The position numbers and the translations under genes were made by a program. From Linyphia triangularis (lineage: Eukaryota; Arthropoda; Arachnida; Araneae; Linyphiidae), in assembly GCA_963978545.1 (NCBI GenBank), contig OZ021724.1, positions 101,883,523 through 101,947,522 of the forward strand: 64,000 nucleotides of DNA, given 5' to 3'. Shown here one piece after another: positions 46,866-57,058 of this stretch. The stretch's first letter is position 1; each line of letters begins with the position of its first letter. A model generated the notes under the pieces. That model was not told the DNA's origin, ran no database searches, and saw nothing but the letters and a program-made list of their open reading frames with translations.

Positions 46866-48104
46866 CAAGGCTGTAGCCAGGATTTTTTTTCGGGGGCGGG
46901 GTTAAGGTGGAAGATTTAAGTTGCAGTTTTGCAACCACTCAAAGCAGATTTTTTTCATTTTTGATTTTATCTCATTAAGCAAGAGACTCAAATTCATATT
47001 GCATTGATGACCGGTATAATAATTATTCAGGTCATCGATGTAATATGAGTTTAAGTCTCTCGATTTAAAATTATTAATGCAAATACATACAACAATGAAA
47101 ATATCTTTGAAGACCATGAATTTAAGTCATCTTTTTTAACTGACATCTCAAGAAATTGACAAAGATATTCAGAGACCAGGTTGTAGTTATCAATCTGAAG
47201 TACTTCAAATAAATAAAGTCGACTATCCAAACTCTAGAAGAGGTTCGTCCATTCTTTATAACTGGAAATCCGAAATCAAAGAAAGGAAGACATCAAAAAT
47301 ATAAAGATACCCATTAAAAATACATTCGAAAAAGGCCATTATGAAGGAAATAAAACAATGCCATAAAAAGTCTTAAAGTTTCATTTTCAAATATTACTGT
47401 TTACTCATTTTGTTTATATTTTTATAATTGTAATTTTATGATAAGTATTTTTTATATAAACTAACTTTTTGTTACATTTAAGCTTGCATTACATCATCTT
47501 GCAAAATTAAGTAATTTATTAATTAAAAAGTCCCATTTGTACCGTTAAGTTCAGTTCATGGGCACATATAAAATGTTTCTTTTTTAATTACATGAATTAA
47601 AAATTATGATCTTAAAAAATTATGAGTTGAGTTATATTCAGGTGAATTAACTTTTCCATTTAAGTAGAAAGAAAAAAAACTGTAAAAGTGAACCACTGTG
47701 CTCCCATCTACAACAGGATACGCCGAGAAGTTTTTGAAAAGTTTTCTACAACTTTTTTGGGGCAAACAGGGTGCTTAACTAACTTTTGCACAACTTCGTT
47801 TAGAAGGCATAAAATTAAATAATGATGTTTGCTTACTTCTTTTCATTGTAACGATTGCGAATAATAAATGTTACGATAAATGCTTTCACCAAGCTGAAAA
47901 ATATCAATCATTGAAAGTTCAGGCTCAGTTCACTTCTTTTCGGAACGCTTCTTTCTAACCAGATTAAAAACAAAAAATAAGTTTTTTTATGTGACGTCAT
48001 AGTTAACTCTTTTTTTTTTATGGTTTTGCAACTTTGGTGGTCGTCATTGCAAGTTTGTTTGTTTTCTTGGATTCAAGAAGGAAAAAAAAGAGTGGTAAAC
48101 CCTG
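46866..48104. mobile_element. hAT-type non-autonomous insertion in the satellite, 1,239 bp
   Basis: The satellite reads GATTTCTGTATGGTG up to 46865 and resumes at 48105 with GTATGGTGGCTGTGTTG. The perfect 8-bp direct repeat GTATGGTG (46858-46865, 48105-48112) marks the insertion. The ends CAAGGCTGTAGCCA and, from the right, CAGGGTTTACCA form a weak inverted repeat beginning CARGG, as in hAT elements. The interior is AT-rich; a 71-codon minus ORF is not transposase-like. Confidence 0.85.
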
Positions 48105-49480
48105 GTATGGTGGCTGTGTTGAAGGAATGAAGTAAAGAGTCTGAAGCATCAATTAGTTTACAAACCGTGGAATTTTGTGTCATTAGTCCATGTCTTACAA
48201 TTTAAGAAATTATCCAGCATTCAAATTGAAAACTTTGAATTGAAGAAAATGAAGTCATAGGTTTTTTTCACATAGTCTATTAAATTACTTCAAAATAATG
48301 GAAATGTTATGAATATTTCAGGTAAAGGATTTTTGTATGTATTATGTAAAAAAAGTAATGAAATAAAGTAGAGTCTGAAGCATCAATTCGTTTACGCGTC
48401 GTGCCATTTTCTGTTATTTTATTAGTCCATATCTTACGATTTTAGAAATTATCCAGTTTTGAAATTGATGATTCTTAGTTCAAGAAAAATGAATCAAGTA
48501 TTTTTTTACTGAATCTGTTTAAATTACTTCAAAATAAAGAAAACCGTATGGATATTCTACGTAAATAAACCATATTTTGAATTTAAAGAATTACTTTTTT
48601 TTATTTTATTTTGAAGTGGAAAAATAAAAAATTCGACGTTTTCAAAGAAAACTTTTTTTGCCCCTTCAATGTAGCAAGTAGGTTATATTAATGTACTTCA
48701 AAATAATGAACGTCTTTTCTCATGTAAATGAACATATTTCGAATTTAAATTGATTAATAAAACGGGTTTTAAGTACTTTAAAAGAAAGAAAAAGTATGGA
48801 ATATCCTTGCAAATAAGCATTTTTGAATTTAAGGGAAATTGCTTTTAACATTTTAAAGTTGGAAAGTAACAATATAAAATTCAAAGAAAATTTACAATTT
48901 TAATGATTTCTGTTCATTTACGTTTTATTTCAAAATAAAGAGAAAAATACATGTCATTTCTACAGATTAAAAAAAGTCATATTCTGAATTTAAATTAATT
49001 TTTCAAAAATTGAATTAAACTACTTCAAAGTAATGTGAAATTGTAAGTTGTCGGTGGAATTGCACCGTATTTTGAATTTAAAGAATAGATTTTAAATACG
49101 TTGAAGAAGGAAAATAACAAGTAGATGATTAAAGAAAACTTTGATCAAGATTTCTGTACAAACATTATACTTTAAAATAATGAAAAAACTATGGTTCTTT
49201 CTTCCTGTAAATGGCACACTATTTTAGATTTAAAATAATTTTAAAAAGAAAATCGATTTAAACTACTTAAGTTATAAAATAATACCGAAGTCTTCCATGT
49301 AAATGGGCATATTTAAATTTAAAGAGTATTTTTAAAATATTTTAAAGTAGGAAAATAACAAGCTAAAATCAAAGAAACCTTATTTTTTCCCAATAAGGAC
49401 GTTGTATGCATGTATTGTATAATATACTAGAATGGTCTCGAGGAGAAAATGTGGGCATTTTTCCATGTAAACAAACACAT
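48105..49480. repeat. Decayed right flank of the 216-bp satellite
   Basis: The first two units (48105-48560) are clearly related to the array but much diverged. Further right only the ACTTCAAAATAATG...GTAAAT part of the unit can be followed at 48525, 48700, 48770, 48925, 49020, 49165 and 49270, with increasing drift. Confidence 0.75.
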
Positions 49481-50180
49481 GAAACAAGAATTACATCGAA
49501 ATAACTAGTTGAGATCTAAAAAAGAAATCTTTTTTATATCACTTCTTACTGTCTCATGAGTTTTCCAGAAAACGGTCAAAATTGCACATTTCTATGACCC
49601 GCAGAATAGTACTTAATACAGAAAATAAATGAACTTTATTTACATAGTCAAATGCAAAATAAGCAAACGTTGGAATAAAAAGTTAAAAAATGGTCAATGC
49701 AAATTTAATTTTAGGCAAGAAATATTTAATTATAAAATAAATTGGTAAAACGTGTTTTTTTTCCTTCTTCATTCAAACTGGATTGATATCAACTACATTG
49801 CTAAAAAAAGACCAGGGCTTTTCGATACTTCCGGTACAATCCGACAATTACATAGAATAGAGTTTTCATTATGCTGCTTTCGTTTTCCTGCGGTTCGTAA
49901 ATAATATTTTTAAGAAGAAAACTCAACGATGAAAAGGTCTTTTACTTCTCAATTGTAGGGATTGTGAACAACACACTACGCTTTTGTATTAAACGGCTTA
50001 ACATACAGAAACATCTCAGATGTTGCCGTCGAGTCAAGATCCTTTCAAATTTCTATTTTTTTTTTCTTTTTCTAGTTCACAAGAAAGAACATTTGAGCCA
50101 CAGTAATTCTAATTATTGTTAACTGTAAGTACTTAATTGAATGGATATTGCAGTTTTCGTTTATAATCTGTGCATCAAAC
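49481..50180. other. Anonymous AT-rich sequence
   Basis: No ORF or repeat recognised. Confidence 0.4.
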
Positions 50181-50405
50181 TACACTGTTAAAAAATTGTG
50201 CTCTACCTTGCACCAAAAATTGGTTCTTATTTAGCTGCAATCAAAATTAGTTGCTTAGTTTCACACTGTAAAAAAAAACCGTCACTTATACGGAAATTCC
50301 CAGTATTATCAACGGTTTAAATCCGTAAATCTGAATTTACGGTTTAAAGCAGTTTTCGTAGGCAAGGTTACAGTTAATAACCGTCATTCACCAAGAATCG
50401 CTCTC

Positions 50406-50478
50406 TGCGCATGCGCATTACTTCTTCCTTCGAAAACGACGCCGAGCATGTTTGTTTTGAAAGAAAGTGGCTTCTTTG
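50406..50478 (+). promoter_or_regulatory. Promoter-like segment and possible first exon in the CACTA-like element
   Basis: A perfect TGCGCATGCGCA palindrome (50406-50417), which matches the NRF1-type binding site found in many CpG promoters, is followed by CpG-containing sequence, an ATG (50448) with 10 codons, and a strong donor TTTG/GTAAGT at 50478/50479. A TTTTTTTCAG acceptor at about 51017 would keep the frame for some 24 more codons before a stop. This looks like the start of an element-borne gene; function unknown. Confidence 0.35.
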
Positions 50479-52351
50479 GTAAGTTTCTTTTCATTATAAT
50501 GATCAATTAAGCATTCATATCAATCATTCATCATAATCATTTATCAATTAATTTGCTATGAAATTCTAAATTAATGTATGTACATAAAATTACATCAGAA
50601 TCAGAAAATGTTTATTTTATTGAATGTAAACAAAAACAGCGATGTTGTTCTATTGTTTTTCTGAAACATATGCGTGTGATATAGAATATTGTACGTAATA
50701 TTTCACGAGTTTGTAAGAGTTGTAAAACTAAATGAAGTTTAATTAACTGCATTGGCTATCATTTAGAAATGTGCTCTTTAGTTTTGTAATAACTTTTGAA
50801 TGTTTTGGCACAAATTTTGGAAATGAAACTTCGGAAGATCAGATTTGATATCTGAGAATTAAAATTTTATTTAAAAATTACTTACTACAGATGTAGTTTA
50901 GGACATTTTTTGGGGGCGATTTTATTTGTTATTTTTTTCTTCTGGGTAATTGTAGTTTTTGTCAAAGAGTTTTATTTTAAGTTATATTTTATACTTTATT
51001 TGTTTTGTTTTTTTCAGGAAAAATGCAGTTTGTAACAATGGGTTTTTATTTTAAGTTAGCATACTTTAATTTTATTACTTATATTTTAATTTGATTTTAT
51101 TATTGTTTATGTTTTAACTTATTCAGTTACCATGTTTTTGATTTTTTTTATCGCCAAATGCCCTACTACATCTGTTCCATTGTGTGAAGTTTCAGTCAAA
51201 CGACACTGCAGTTTCATTGCGATTGTTTCAAATCAAAGTCTGCTGGGATTGCCTTAGAAATCACTTGGGAACATTTTCAGTCTCTTACATGGCACCTACC
51301 GCCTTTGACTGAAGAAAATCATGTTCCTCAAGATTAGATAGCTTATTTGTCAAGACAAGATCATCTGTCATAAATGTTATCGTACTTGGTCACTGGCAAA
51401 AGTAAGGGAAGGGCTGGTGATCTTTGGGATTGAATTAATTGCAAAACAGATTTTTAAAATGTTGCTGTTTTCAAGTACTATAGCATTGGTGTGATGATAT
51501 AGCCTTTCAATGCAGGGGTTAAAAGACCTCTTCATTTTATGAAATGTGTTAGTTGAATTAATGTAAAATTCTTTAAAAACGTAGCTAAAAAATGAACCTA
51601 CGTTTGTGAGCAAAGAAAAAAGATTTTCTTTCAATAAATTTATTTTTTTTAGCGTTAACGGATAGTAGTAATTGAGAATTTCTAATCCATTCCTTCCGCA
51701 AATTATCGTTTTATCGCTTATAACATTAAACGCCATGAACCTAATGATATAATAAGAAATAGTGTTGTGTGAAATATTGAGTCTTTATTTTAAGGAGATA
51801 AACTTAAATTTTATTTTTGAAGGAGATTAATCCATTTATCCCATCCCTAGACTACCCAATTGATGTGCAGATCCATATTTCAAAATAAGGTTTTTAAAAG
51901 ATGATTTCATGCTAGCTAGTTCATTTGACTCTTTTCACGAGTGTAAATATATGTACATAAGGATGACAAATTTTACAATATTTTTCATATTTTGTACAGT
52001 TTATTGGAATTTTTCAAAAAGAAACTACCAGTTGTGCTGAATGCCTTGCTGTACAGCAGTTTTATCGCTGGCTTCTAACAACTCCTTAGACTTTAAAAGT
52101 TCTCTGCACTTTTCAGGTAAACTATCGAGATTCTTTTATTTTAGATAGGATTTAGGGACAAATACAACTATTTATTTGAAGTGAGAATACTGTTGGAATA
52201 AATTTTAGTGCTTTTAGAATAAATTTACTTAGTGTATTATAATTAGAATTAAACATTTTTATTTCTTGCAACGTTCAGTGGTAAGCTAAGTTTTATAAGA
52301 ACTTGCTTGTTTCACCTTTGTTAGAGGTGCTGTACTTAAATAACACTAATA

Positions 52352-52772
52352 TAGAGTGGCCACAGAACCAGGAAAACTTGGAAATCGGGAAAATGTCAGG
52401 GAACTCTCTCATTCTGGAAAAAATCAGGGAATTTTTTTAAATTTCACAGAAATCAGGGAAATTTTCTTTGTTCTGAAGACACGTTTTCCTGATCATCCAC
52501 ATTTTGGCGCCATTTACCCAGAGAATTGTGGCGGTAATCGTTGAAAATGTAATGTTTCGGAATAATTTGAACTTTTCATTACCGCCAAAACTATTTTTAA
52601 AAAATTGGCACGTTATCTCTTTAGCTAACATGTTCTATTTGATCAGGATGTCTACACTTCTGGATAAGTTGGGGAAATTGGATAAAAAGTTTGCCATAAA
52701 ATCGGGGAATATTTTCAGAAATCCATCATGGAAATCAGGGAACTTTTTTTCGTAAATTTTGTGGCCACCCTG
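52352..52772. mobile_element. TA-flanked MITE with GTGGCCAC ends, 421 bp
   Basis: Ends TAGAGTGGCCACAGAA and, from the right, CAGGGTGGCCACAAAA; TA on both sides (52350-52351, 52773-52774). The interior repeats GGGAAAATGTCAGGGAA-like words (AATCAGGGAA several times), as in a widespread arthropod MITE type. Confidence 0.8.
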
Positions 52773-52957
52773 TAATAGTAGTTTTGATAATCTGCTATCA
52801 TTTACATACAAGTGTTTATTTCATTTACTATTTGAGGTTTGTTTTAAAAATAGTTTTGCTTTTGTGAATGCTAATTATGACATTAGTATTGTTACAGAGC
52901 TATGTTAGTGGCATTTAAAAAGCTTAAACACTGGTTGTAATTGCACATAAAAGTTAC

Positions 52958-52990
52958 CAATGCATATAAAGGATTTATATTAAAAACTTT
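52958..52990 (+). mobile_element. Terminal fragment of dispersed family C
   Basis: CAATGCATATAAAGGATTTA is the right terminus of family C as in copies 1 and 5, here without the rest of the element. Confidence 0.6.
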
Positions 52991-53239
52991 ATTTTGATCT
53001 GTATCACAGGTGCTTCTGGGTATGAATCCAGACAAAGGCTCAGTCACCGCAATGATGTTTCGATACCTGCTCTACCACAACCACGGGTCCCAGAGACGCC
53101 CAAGAGAACGTCCCCCAAAGCATAATACCGCCACCACCGGCCTGAGGGAGCACTGTACATGACCTACTGTACATTGAGGGAGCAACTGTTCGCCTGAAAG
53201 ACGGCGTATCCGGACTCGGCCATCTGACCAGGCAACTCG

Positions 53240-54098
53240 ATCAGGCCGATATCCTTGCTAAGGAGAATTGCAGGATTTCAACATCTCCCTCTTCCACGCT
53301 TACTTTTTTGGAATTGTACTCTCTGGAAAAATCAAAGATCTCGGAGGAGTGGAAAACACCCCAACCCATAATTGGTACAAGGGCTCAAAACCGGGTTTGT
53401 CCCTTGACCTCCCGTGTGACAGACATACCCGGACTGTTCTATCAAGGCTTGCTAGCGGTCACATCAAGTGCCTAACTTTCAACGAGGGCACGAAAACCTT
53501 TGCCACCTGCACCAAGTGCCAAAATCATCAGACCTCTCCTGAGCACCTCTTGGATTGCATTGGACTATCTAAGGAGGATCTCTTTGTCACACACTCTGGT
53601 CACCAAGAAAGAACAGAGGTGAGTTCAAAGATTGCATTGGGTTTATTGTTTACACTGCAAGCATAAGCAACGGGCCGCCACACCGAGGGGGAAGTAGTGA
53701 ACTTCTTACGCTTACCGGGGCTGGTTGCGGCAGCGATTCCAAGGCGGTGACAGCTTTTCCGGTACACTTTACGTCAGGTCCACCGACCAGCGGTAACCTA
53801 AACACCAACTCGGTGTATCCTACAGGCTAACTGAGCCTAAACATAAAACTAAAAAAAACCAGCAAGCAGCCCCGAAGACCTTAACTAGCTGCTTTTATTT
53901 ACCAGGCCGCTTGGACATGCGCTCTCGCCGATGTTGTGGCTGACCAATCAAGGTGAAGATGTGCAGAAGAGGTGCGCATGTCAGGTTGAACCGTCACATC
54001 TTTAGCAATCCTCTCCTAGTCTTCGACTTCCTTTTAGTCAACGAACTCGTGGATCTTGTCTGACTCCGTCAGACAGTGAGGATTAGCAACAACAACAA
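53240..54098 (+). mobile_element. 5'-truncated jockey-like LINE, 3' end, with 11-bp target duplication
   Basis: Plus strand frame with HNWYKGSKPGLSLDL, LSRLASGHIKCLTF and a CCHC-type finger CTKC..SPEHLLDC, then after the LTR insertion FDFLLVNELVDLV and a TGA at 54061-54063. This is the C-terminal tail common in arthropod jockey-type LINEs. The 3' end is (CAA)n. The perfect 11-bp direct repeat CAGGCAACTCG (53229-53239, 54099-54109) is the target duplication. Without the LTR about 440 bp of the LINE remain, so it was truncated on arrival. Confidence 0.9.
53585..53998 (-). mobile_element. Solo LTR, 414 bp, with 4-bp target duplication
   Basis: In minus orientation it starts TGTGACGGTTCAACC and ends GTGTGTGACA (TG..CA ends), with an AATAAAAGCAGC poly-A signal region in the middle. 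It is flanked by TCTT on both sides (53581-53584, 53999-54002). The LINE reading frame stops making sense at its left edge and resumes in frame at 54003. No internal retrotransposon sequence remains, so it arose by LTR-LTR recombination. Confidence 0.88.
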
Positions 54099-54570
54099 CA
54101 GGCAACTCGTTCCCACACACAGAAGTAAGTGAAAGAATGATTCTTCAGACTCTCCAGCAGTAGTTAAATATCACTTCCACCTGATCACGTGCCTTCCACG
54201 TCATCCAGGCGAGTTCATTGCAAAATGTAGGGGTGGTCATCTTTCAATTTTAACTTAATTTTCTTATGTGAATACATTGAATTATTAGCCTTTAAAAAAT
54301 TTTTAAGTATGTTTACTGTGGTAATTTGGACATTTTATAAGATGGTGATTTTGTAGAGTCATAATTATTCAGATATAACTTGCATTGGTCAATTTTGAAA
54401 ATTTATTAGATGTGTTCAATAATTTGTACATTCCGCAATCTAAATTTTTCCTTTTCGTATATTTTGCATATTTTTCTAAACTGAAAAATTAATAATGATT
54501 TTCATATGGCCTTAAAAGTTGCTGCAGCTTGTATTGATTGATATGATTAATTATTCCTAGAAATTTTTTA

Positions 54571-55075
54571 ATATTTTGTTTATTAAATAAAGTAATCTGA
54601 ACCACTTTTCATTCGTGTGTATTGAAATTTTATAATTATGTATACTTTTATACTGTCAATTTTGAAAATTTATTAAATATGTTTAATAATTATTAGATGT
54701 GTTTCAATAATATTTTGTTTATTAAATAAAGTAATCTGAACCACTTTTCATTCGTGTGTATTGAAATTTTATAATTATGTATACTTTTATACTGTCAATT
54801 TTGAAAATTTATTAAATATGTTTAATAATTATTAGATGTGTTTCAATAATATTTTGTTTATTAAATAAAGTAATCTGAACCACTTTTCATTCGTGTGTAT
54901 TGAAATTTTATAATTATGTATACTTTTATACTGTCAATTTTGAAAATTTATTAAATATGTTTAATAATTATTAGATGTGTTTCAATAATATTTTGTTTAT
55001 TAAATAAAGTAATCTGAACCACTTTTCATTCGTGTGTATTGAAATTTTATAATTATGTATACTTTTATTATGTGT
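54571..55075. repeat. 139-bp tandem repeat, about 3.6 copies
   Basis: ATATTTTGTTTATTAAATAA recurs at 54571, 54709, 54849 and 54988, each followed by CCACTTTTCATTCGTGTG. Copies are almost identical. Confidence 0.93.
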
Positions 55076-55679
55076 ATTGAAATAAAATTATATTTTTATC
55101 AAATTTAATTTGTTTTACTTAATACTTATATATATACACAGTGTCATAAAATACATTTAAATCCTGTCGCGTTAAAAAATATTTTGAAAGTTAGTAAATT
55201 ATTGCATTTTTTTAATGTTTTAATCAAATTGAAAGTCTAGGTAATCATAGTATAGATAACCAAATAAATATATTATTATAGTTTGATATAAGAAAAGACT
55301 GATAGCTATTAATAAATTATTTTGTGTTACATGCTCATTTTGTGATATATTTTTTACCTTTCTATTTATGTTGAAGGATTACCTTATTGCTTCGGAATTT
55401 TTTTTTGTTTTAATTTATAATGGGACATAGAATATTTTGCTGTGATACAGAATTGTACTTTAATTTTTATGATTTTCATCCATTGAATATGGTCATTATT
55501 ACTAACAAAACCTTTAGCAGAACACAAATGCCTTCTTGATATTGTAAACTGTGTTTAATACTAAAATTAATCATATATTTTGTGGCAGAAGCTTTTCCAT
55601 CTACAATTGTTTCTTAATATTTTGCAAAAGCAAACCGTTCACTTACATTTGTAAACCTTTTTTGTCACTGGAAGTTTTT

Positions 55680-56215
55680 GTGTAAAATAGAGAAAAACTT
55701 CGCTTATAGGGGTAAACTGTTTCTTATACAGAAAAATTTCTGTGTATTTTATATGAAATTTATTGCAGAAAGTTTCCGTGTACTTTACGGGGGAAATTGT
55801 ATTTTATATGGAATTGACCTTATTCAACACAGAAATTCTGTTTATTTTACAGGTGGAAATTGCATTTTGTATGGAATCAACGTACTTAATACAGGAAATT
55901 TTAATTTATTTTACGGGAGTAAATTATTTTGTATGAAATTACCGTATTTAATACGGAAAGTTTATGTTTATTTTACGGGGGATCAATGTTAGTAACCAGT
56001 CAATAACCGTTTTTAATACGAAAAGTTTCCGTTTATTTTACGGGAGAAAACTGTATTTTGTACGGAATGACCGTAATTATTACTGAAAGTTTCCGTTCAT
56101 TTTACGGGAAAAAACCGTTGCAATCAGTCAAAAACCGTATTTAATACGGAATGTTTCCGTATTTTTTACGGTTTTAAACTGGCGACCCAGCTGCCAGTTT
56201 AAAACCGTAAATTTG
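55680..56215. repeat. Subterminal ACGG/CCGT repeats of the CACTA-like element
   Basis: Irregular units built from AATACGGAAAGTTTCCGT, TTATTTTACGGG and GTATTTTGTATGGAA recur roughly every 85 bp up to the right terminus. Fewer such words occur at the left end (50281-50350). Subterminal repeats are where CACTA transposases bind (family knowledge). Confidence 0.75.
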
Positions 56216-56683
56216 ACGGGATTTTTTTTGCAGTGCATGGTTTAATGGTGCTTACGGTCCGAGGTAGCACCATTAAATCGTGAAACTAAGCACCAACTGT
56301 TGGTTGCAGCTAAATGGAAACCAATTTTTGGTCAAGGTGGAAAAAATGTTTAACAGTGTAGTAAGCATAGTACTGTAAAAAATTCATAGAAATCCCAACA
56401 GTACAATTTAATACAGAACACCATTATTGAGAGAGCAAAAGATATCATGCAGAAATTTCTTAGTGATATTCGTTTGTAATTTTGAGAATAAGTTGAAAAG
56501 AAATTTGTATTAAAAATATGCGATATGCAAATACGAATAGTCTAAAGGATTTGTATTGTATTAAAAAAATAAAAACTTTAGTTGATCGCTATGAATTTCA
56601 AAATGTTCAGAGTAGTTTCTAGTTTATAGTACCATTCTTGAGTCTATAATAAAAATTATAATTACCATAAATCAGGGTACCTT

Positions 56684-56887
56684 CACTATTAAAAATTTGT
56701 TTTCCACCTTGCACCAAAAATTAGTTCGCATTTAGCTGCAACCAATATTTGGTGCTTAGTTTCATAATTTAATGGTGCTTACAGTGTAAAGTAGTACCAT
56801 TAAATTGTGAAACTAAGCACTAAATGTTGGTTTCAACTAAATGGGAATCAATTTTTTGCGCAAGGTGGATACAAATTTTTAACAGTG
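56684..56887. mobile_element. Palindromic MITE family H, copy 2, intact
   Basis: Arms of about 95 bp are inverted copies (left ACCTTGCACCAAAAATTAG, GCTTAGTTTCATAATTTAAT; right the complements). Right end CAGTG followed by TA. It gives the uninterrupted sequence that proves the insertion point in copy 1. Confidence 0.88.
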
Positions 56888-56897
56888 TATGACGCTA

Positions 56898-57056
56898 GGG
56901 GTTTACTTGAACCCAGGGCGGTAAAGTGATGTAAGTCGTTCCTGATACTGGTTTATTGAAATGCTCGATGTATATTTCTTAGTATCTCACATATGAACTA
57001 AGAACTACGTTTCAATAAACCAGTATCATTTTACCATTCTAGGATCAAGTAAGGCC
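56898..57056. mobile_element. Palindromic TA-flanked MITE, 159 bp
   Basis: Inverted arms share TTACTTGA, GGTAAA, and GATACTGGTTTATTGAAA, separated by a short AT loop; the left arm has about 13 extra bases. TA at 56896-56897 and 57057-57058. Confidence 0.8.
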
Positions 57057-57058
57057 TA

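Larger units (their letters stand above)
52990..54240 (-). pseudogene. Tc1-like transposase relic, split by a LINE
   Basis: Minus strand, in two parts. 54240-54110 gives WMTWKARDQVE and then VWERVAWSD, the last matching the W..V.WSDES block of Tc1 transposases, and continues after the LINE insertion into GRVRIRRLSGEQLLPQC; after a frameshift GGGGIMLWGTFSWASLGPVV follows, the Tc1 GGGS.MVWG.FS..GLGPL block, then stops. The residues after WSD that should include the ES pair are deleted. No intact catalytic domain, hence dead. Confidence 0.82.
50264..56235. mobile_element. CACTA/EnSpm-like DNA element, 5,972 bp, non-autonomous or decayed
   Basis: Terminal inverted repeats begin CACTGTAAAAAAAAACCGTC on the left and CACTGCAAAAAAAATCCCGT on the right; the flanking CA (50262-50263, 56236-56237) is a 2-bp duplication, since the uninterrupted MITE reads TTTCAT at this point. 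ACGG/CCGT subterminal repeats line both ends, especially the right one. CACTG ends, a 2-bp duplication and subterminal repeats are typical of CACTA-like elements. No transposase domain was recognised; a 119-codon minus ORF at 51377-51736 is unassigned. Later insertions fill its interior. Confidence 0.75.
50183..56358. mobile_element. Palindromic MITE family H, copy 1, split by a 6-kb insertion
   Basis: Left part 50183-50263 and right part 56238-56358 together match copy 2 at 56684-56887 (81 + 121 = 202 bp against 204 bp). Ends CACTGTTAAAAA and its complement; TA flanks (50181-50182, 56359-56360). Shared words are ACCTTGCACCAAAAATT, CATTTAGCTGCAA and GCTTAGTTTCA. The element at 50264-56235 sits in its middle. 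Confidence 0.9.

Noticed and set aside
51377..51736. 119-codon minus ORF as the CACTA-like transposase
   Set aside because: No catalytic motif or known domain seen; kept only as an unassigned ORF within the element.
53268..53666. 132-codon ORF as an intact host zinc-finger gene
   Set aside because: It is the tail of a jockey-like LINE running into an inserted solo LTR; target duplications explain both.
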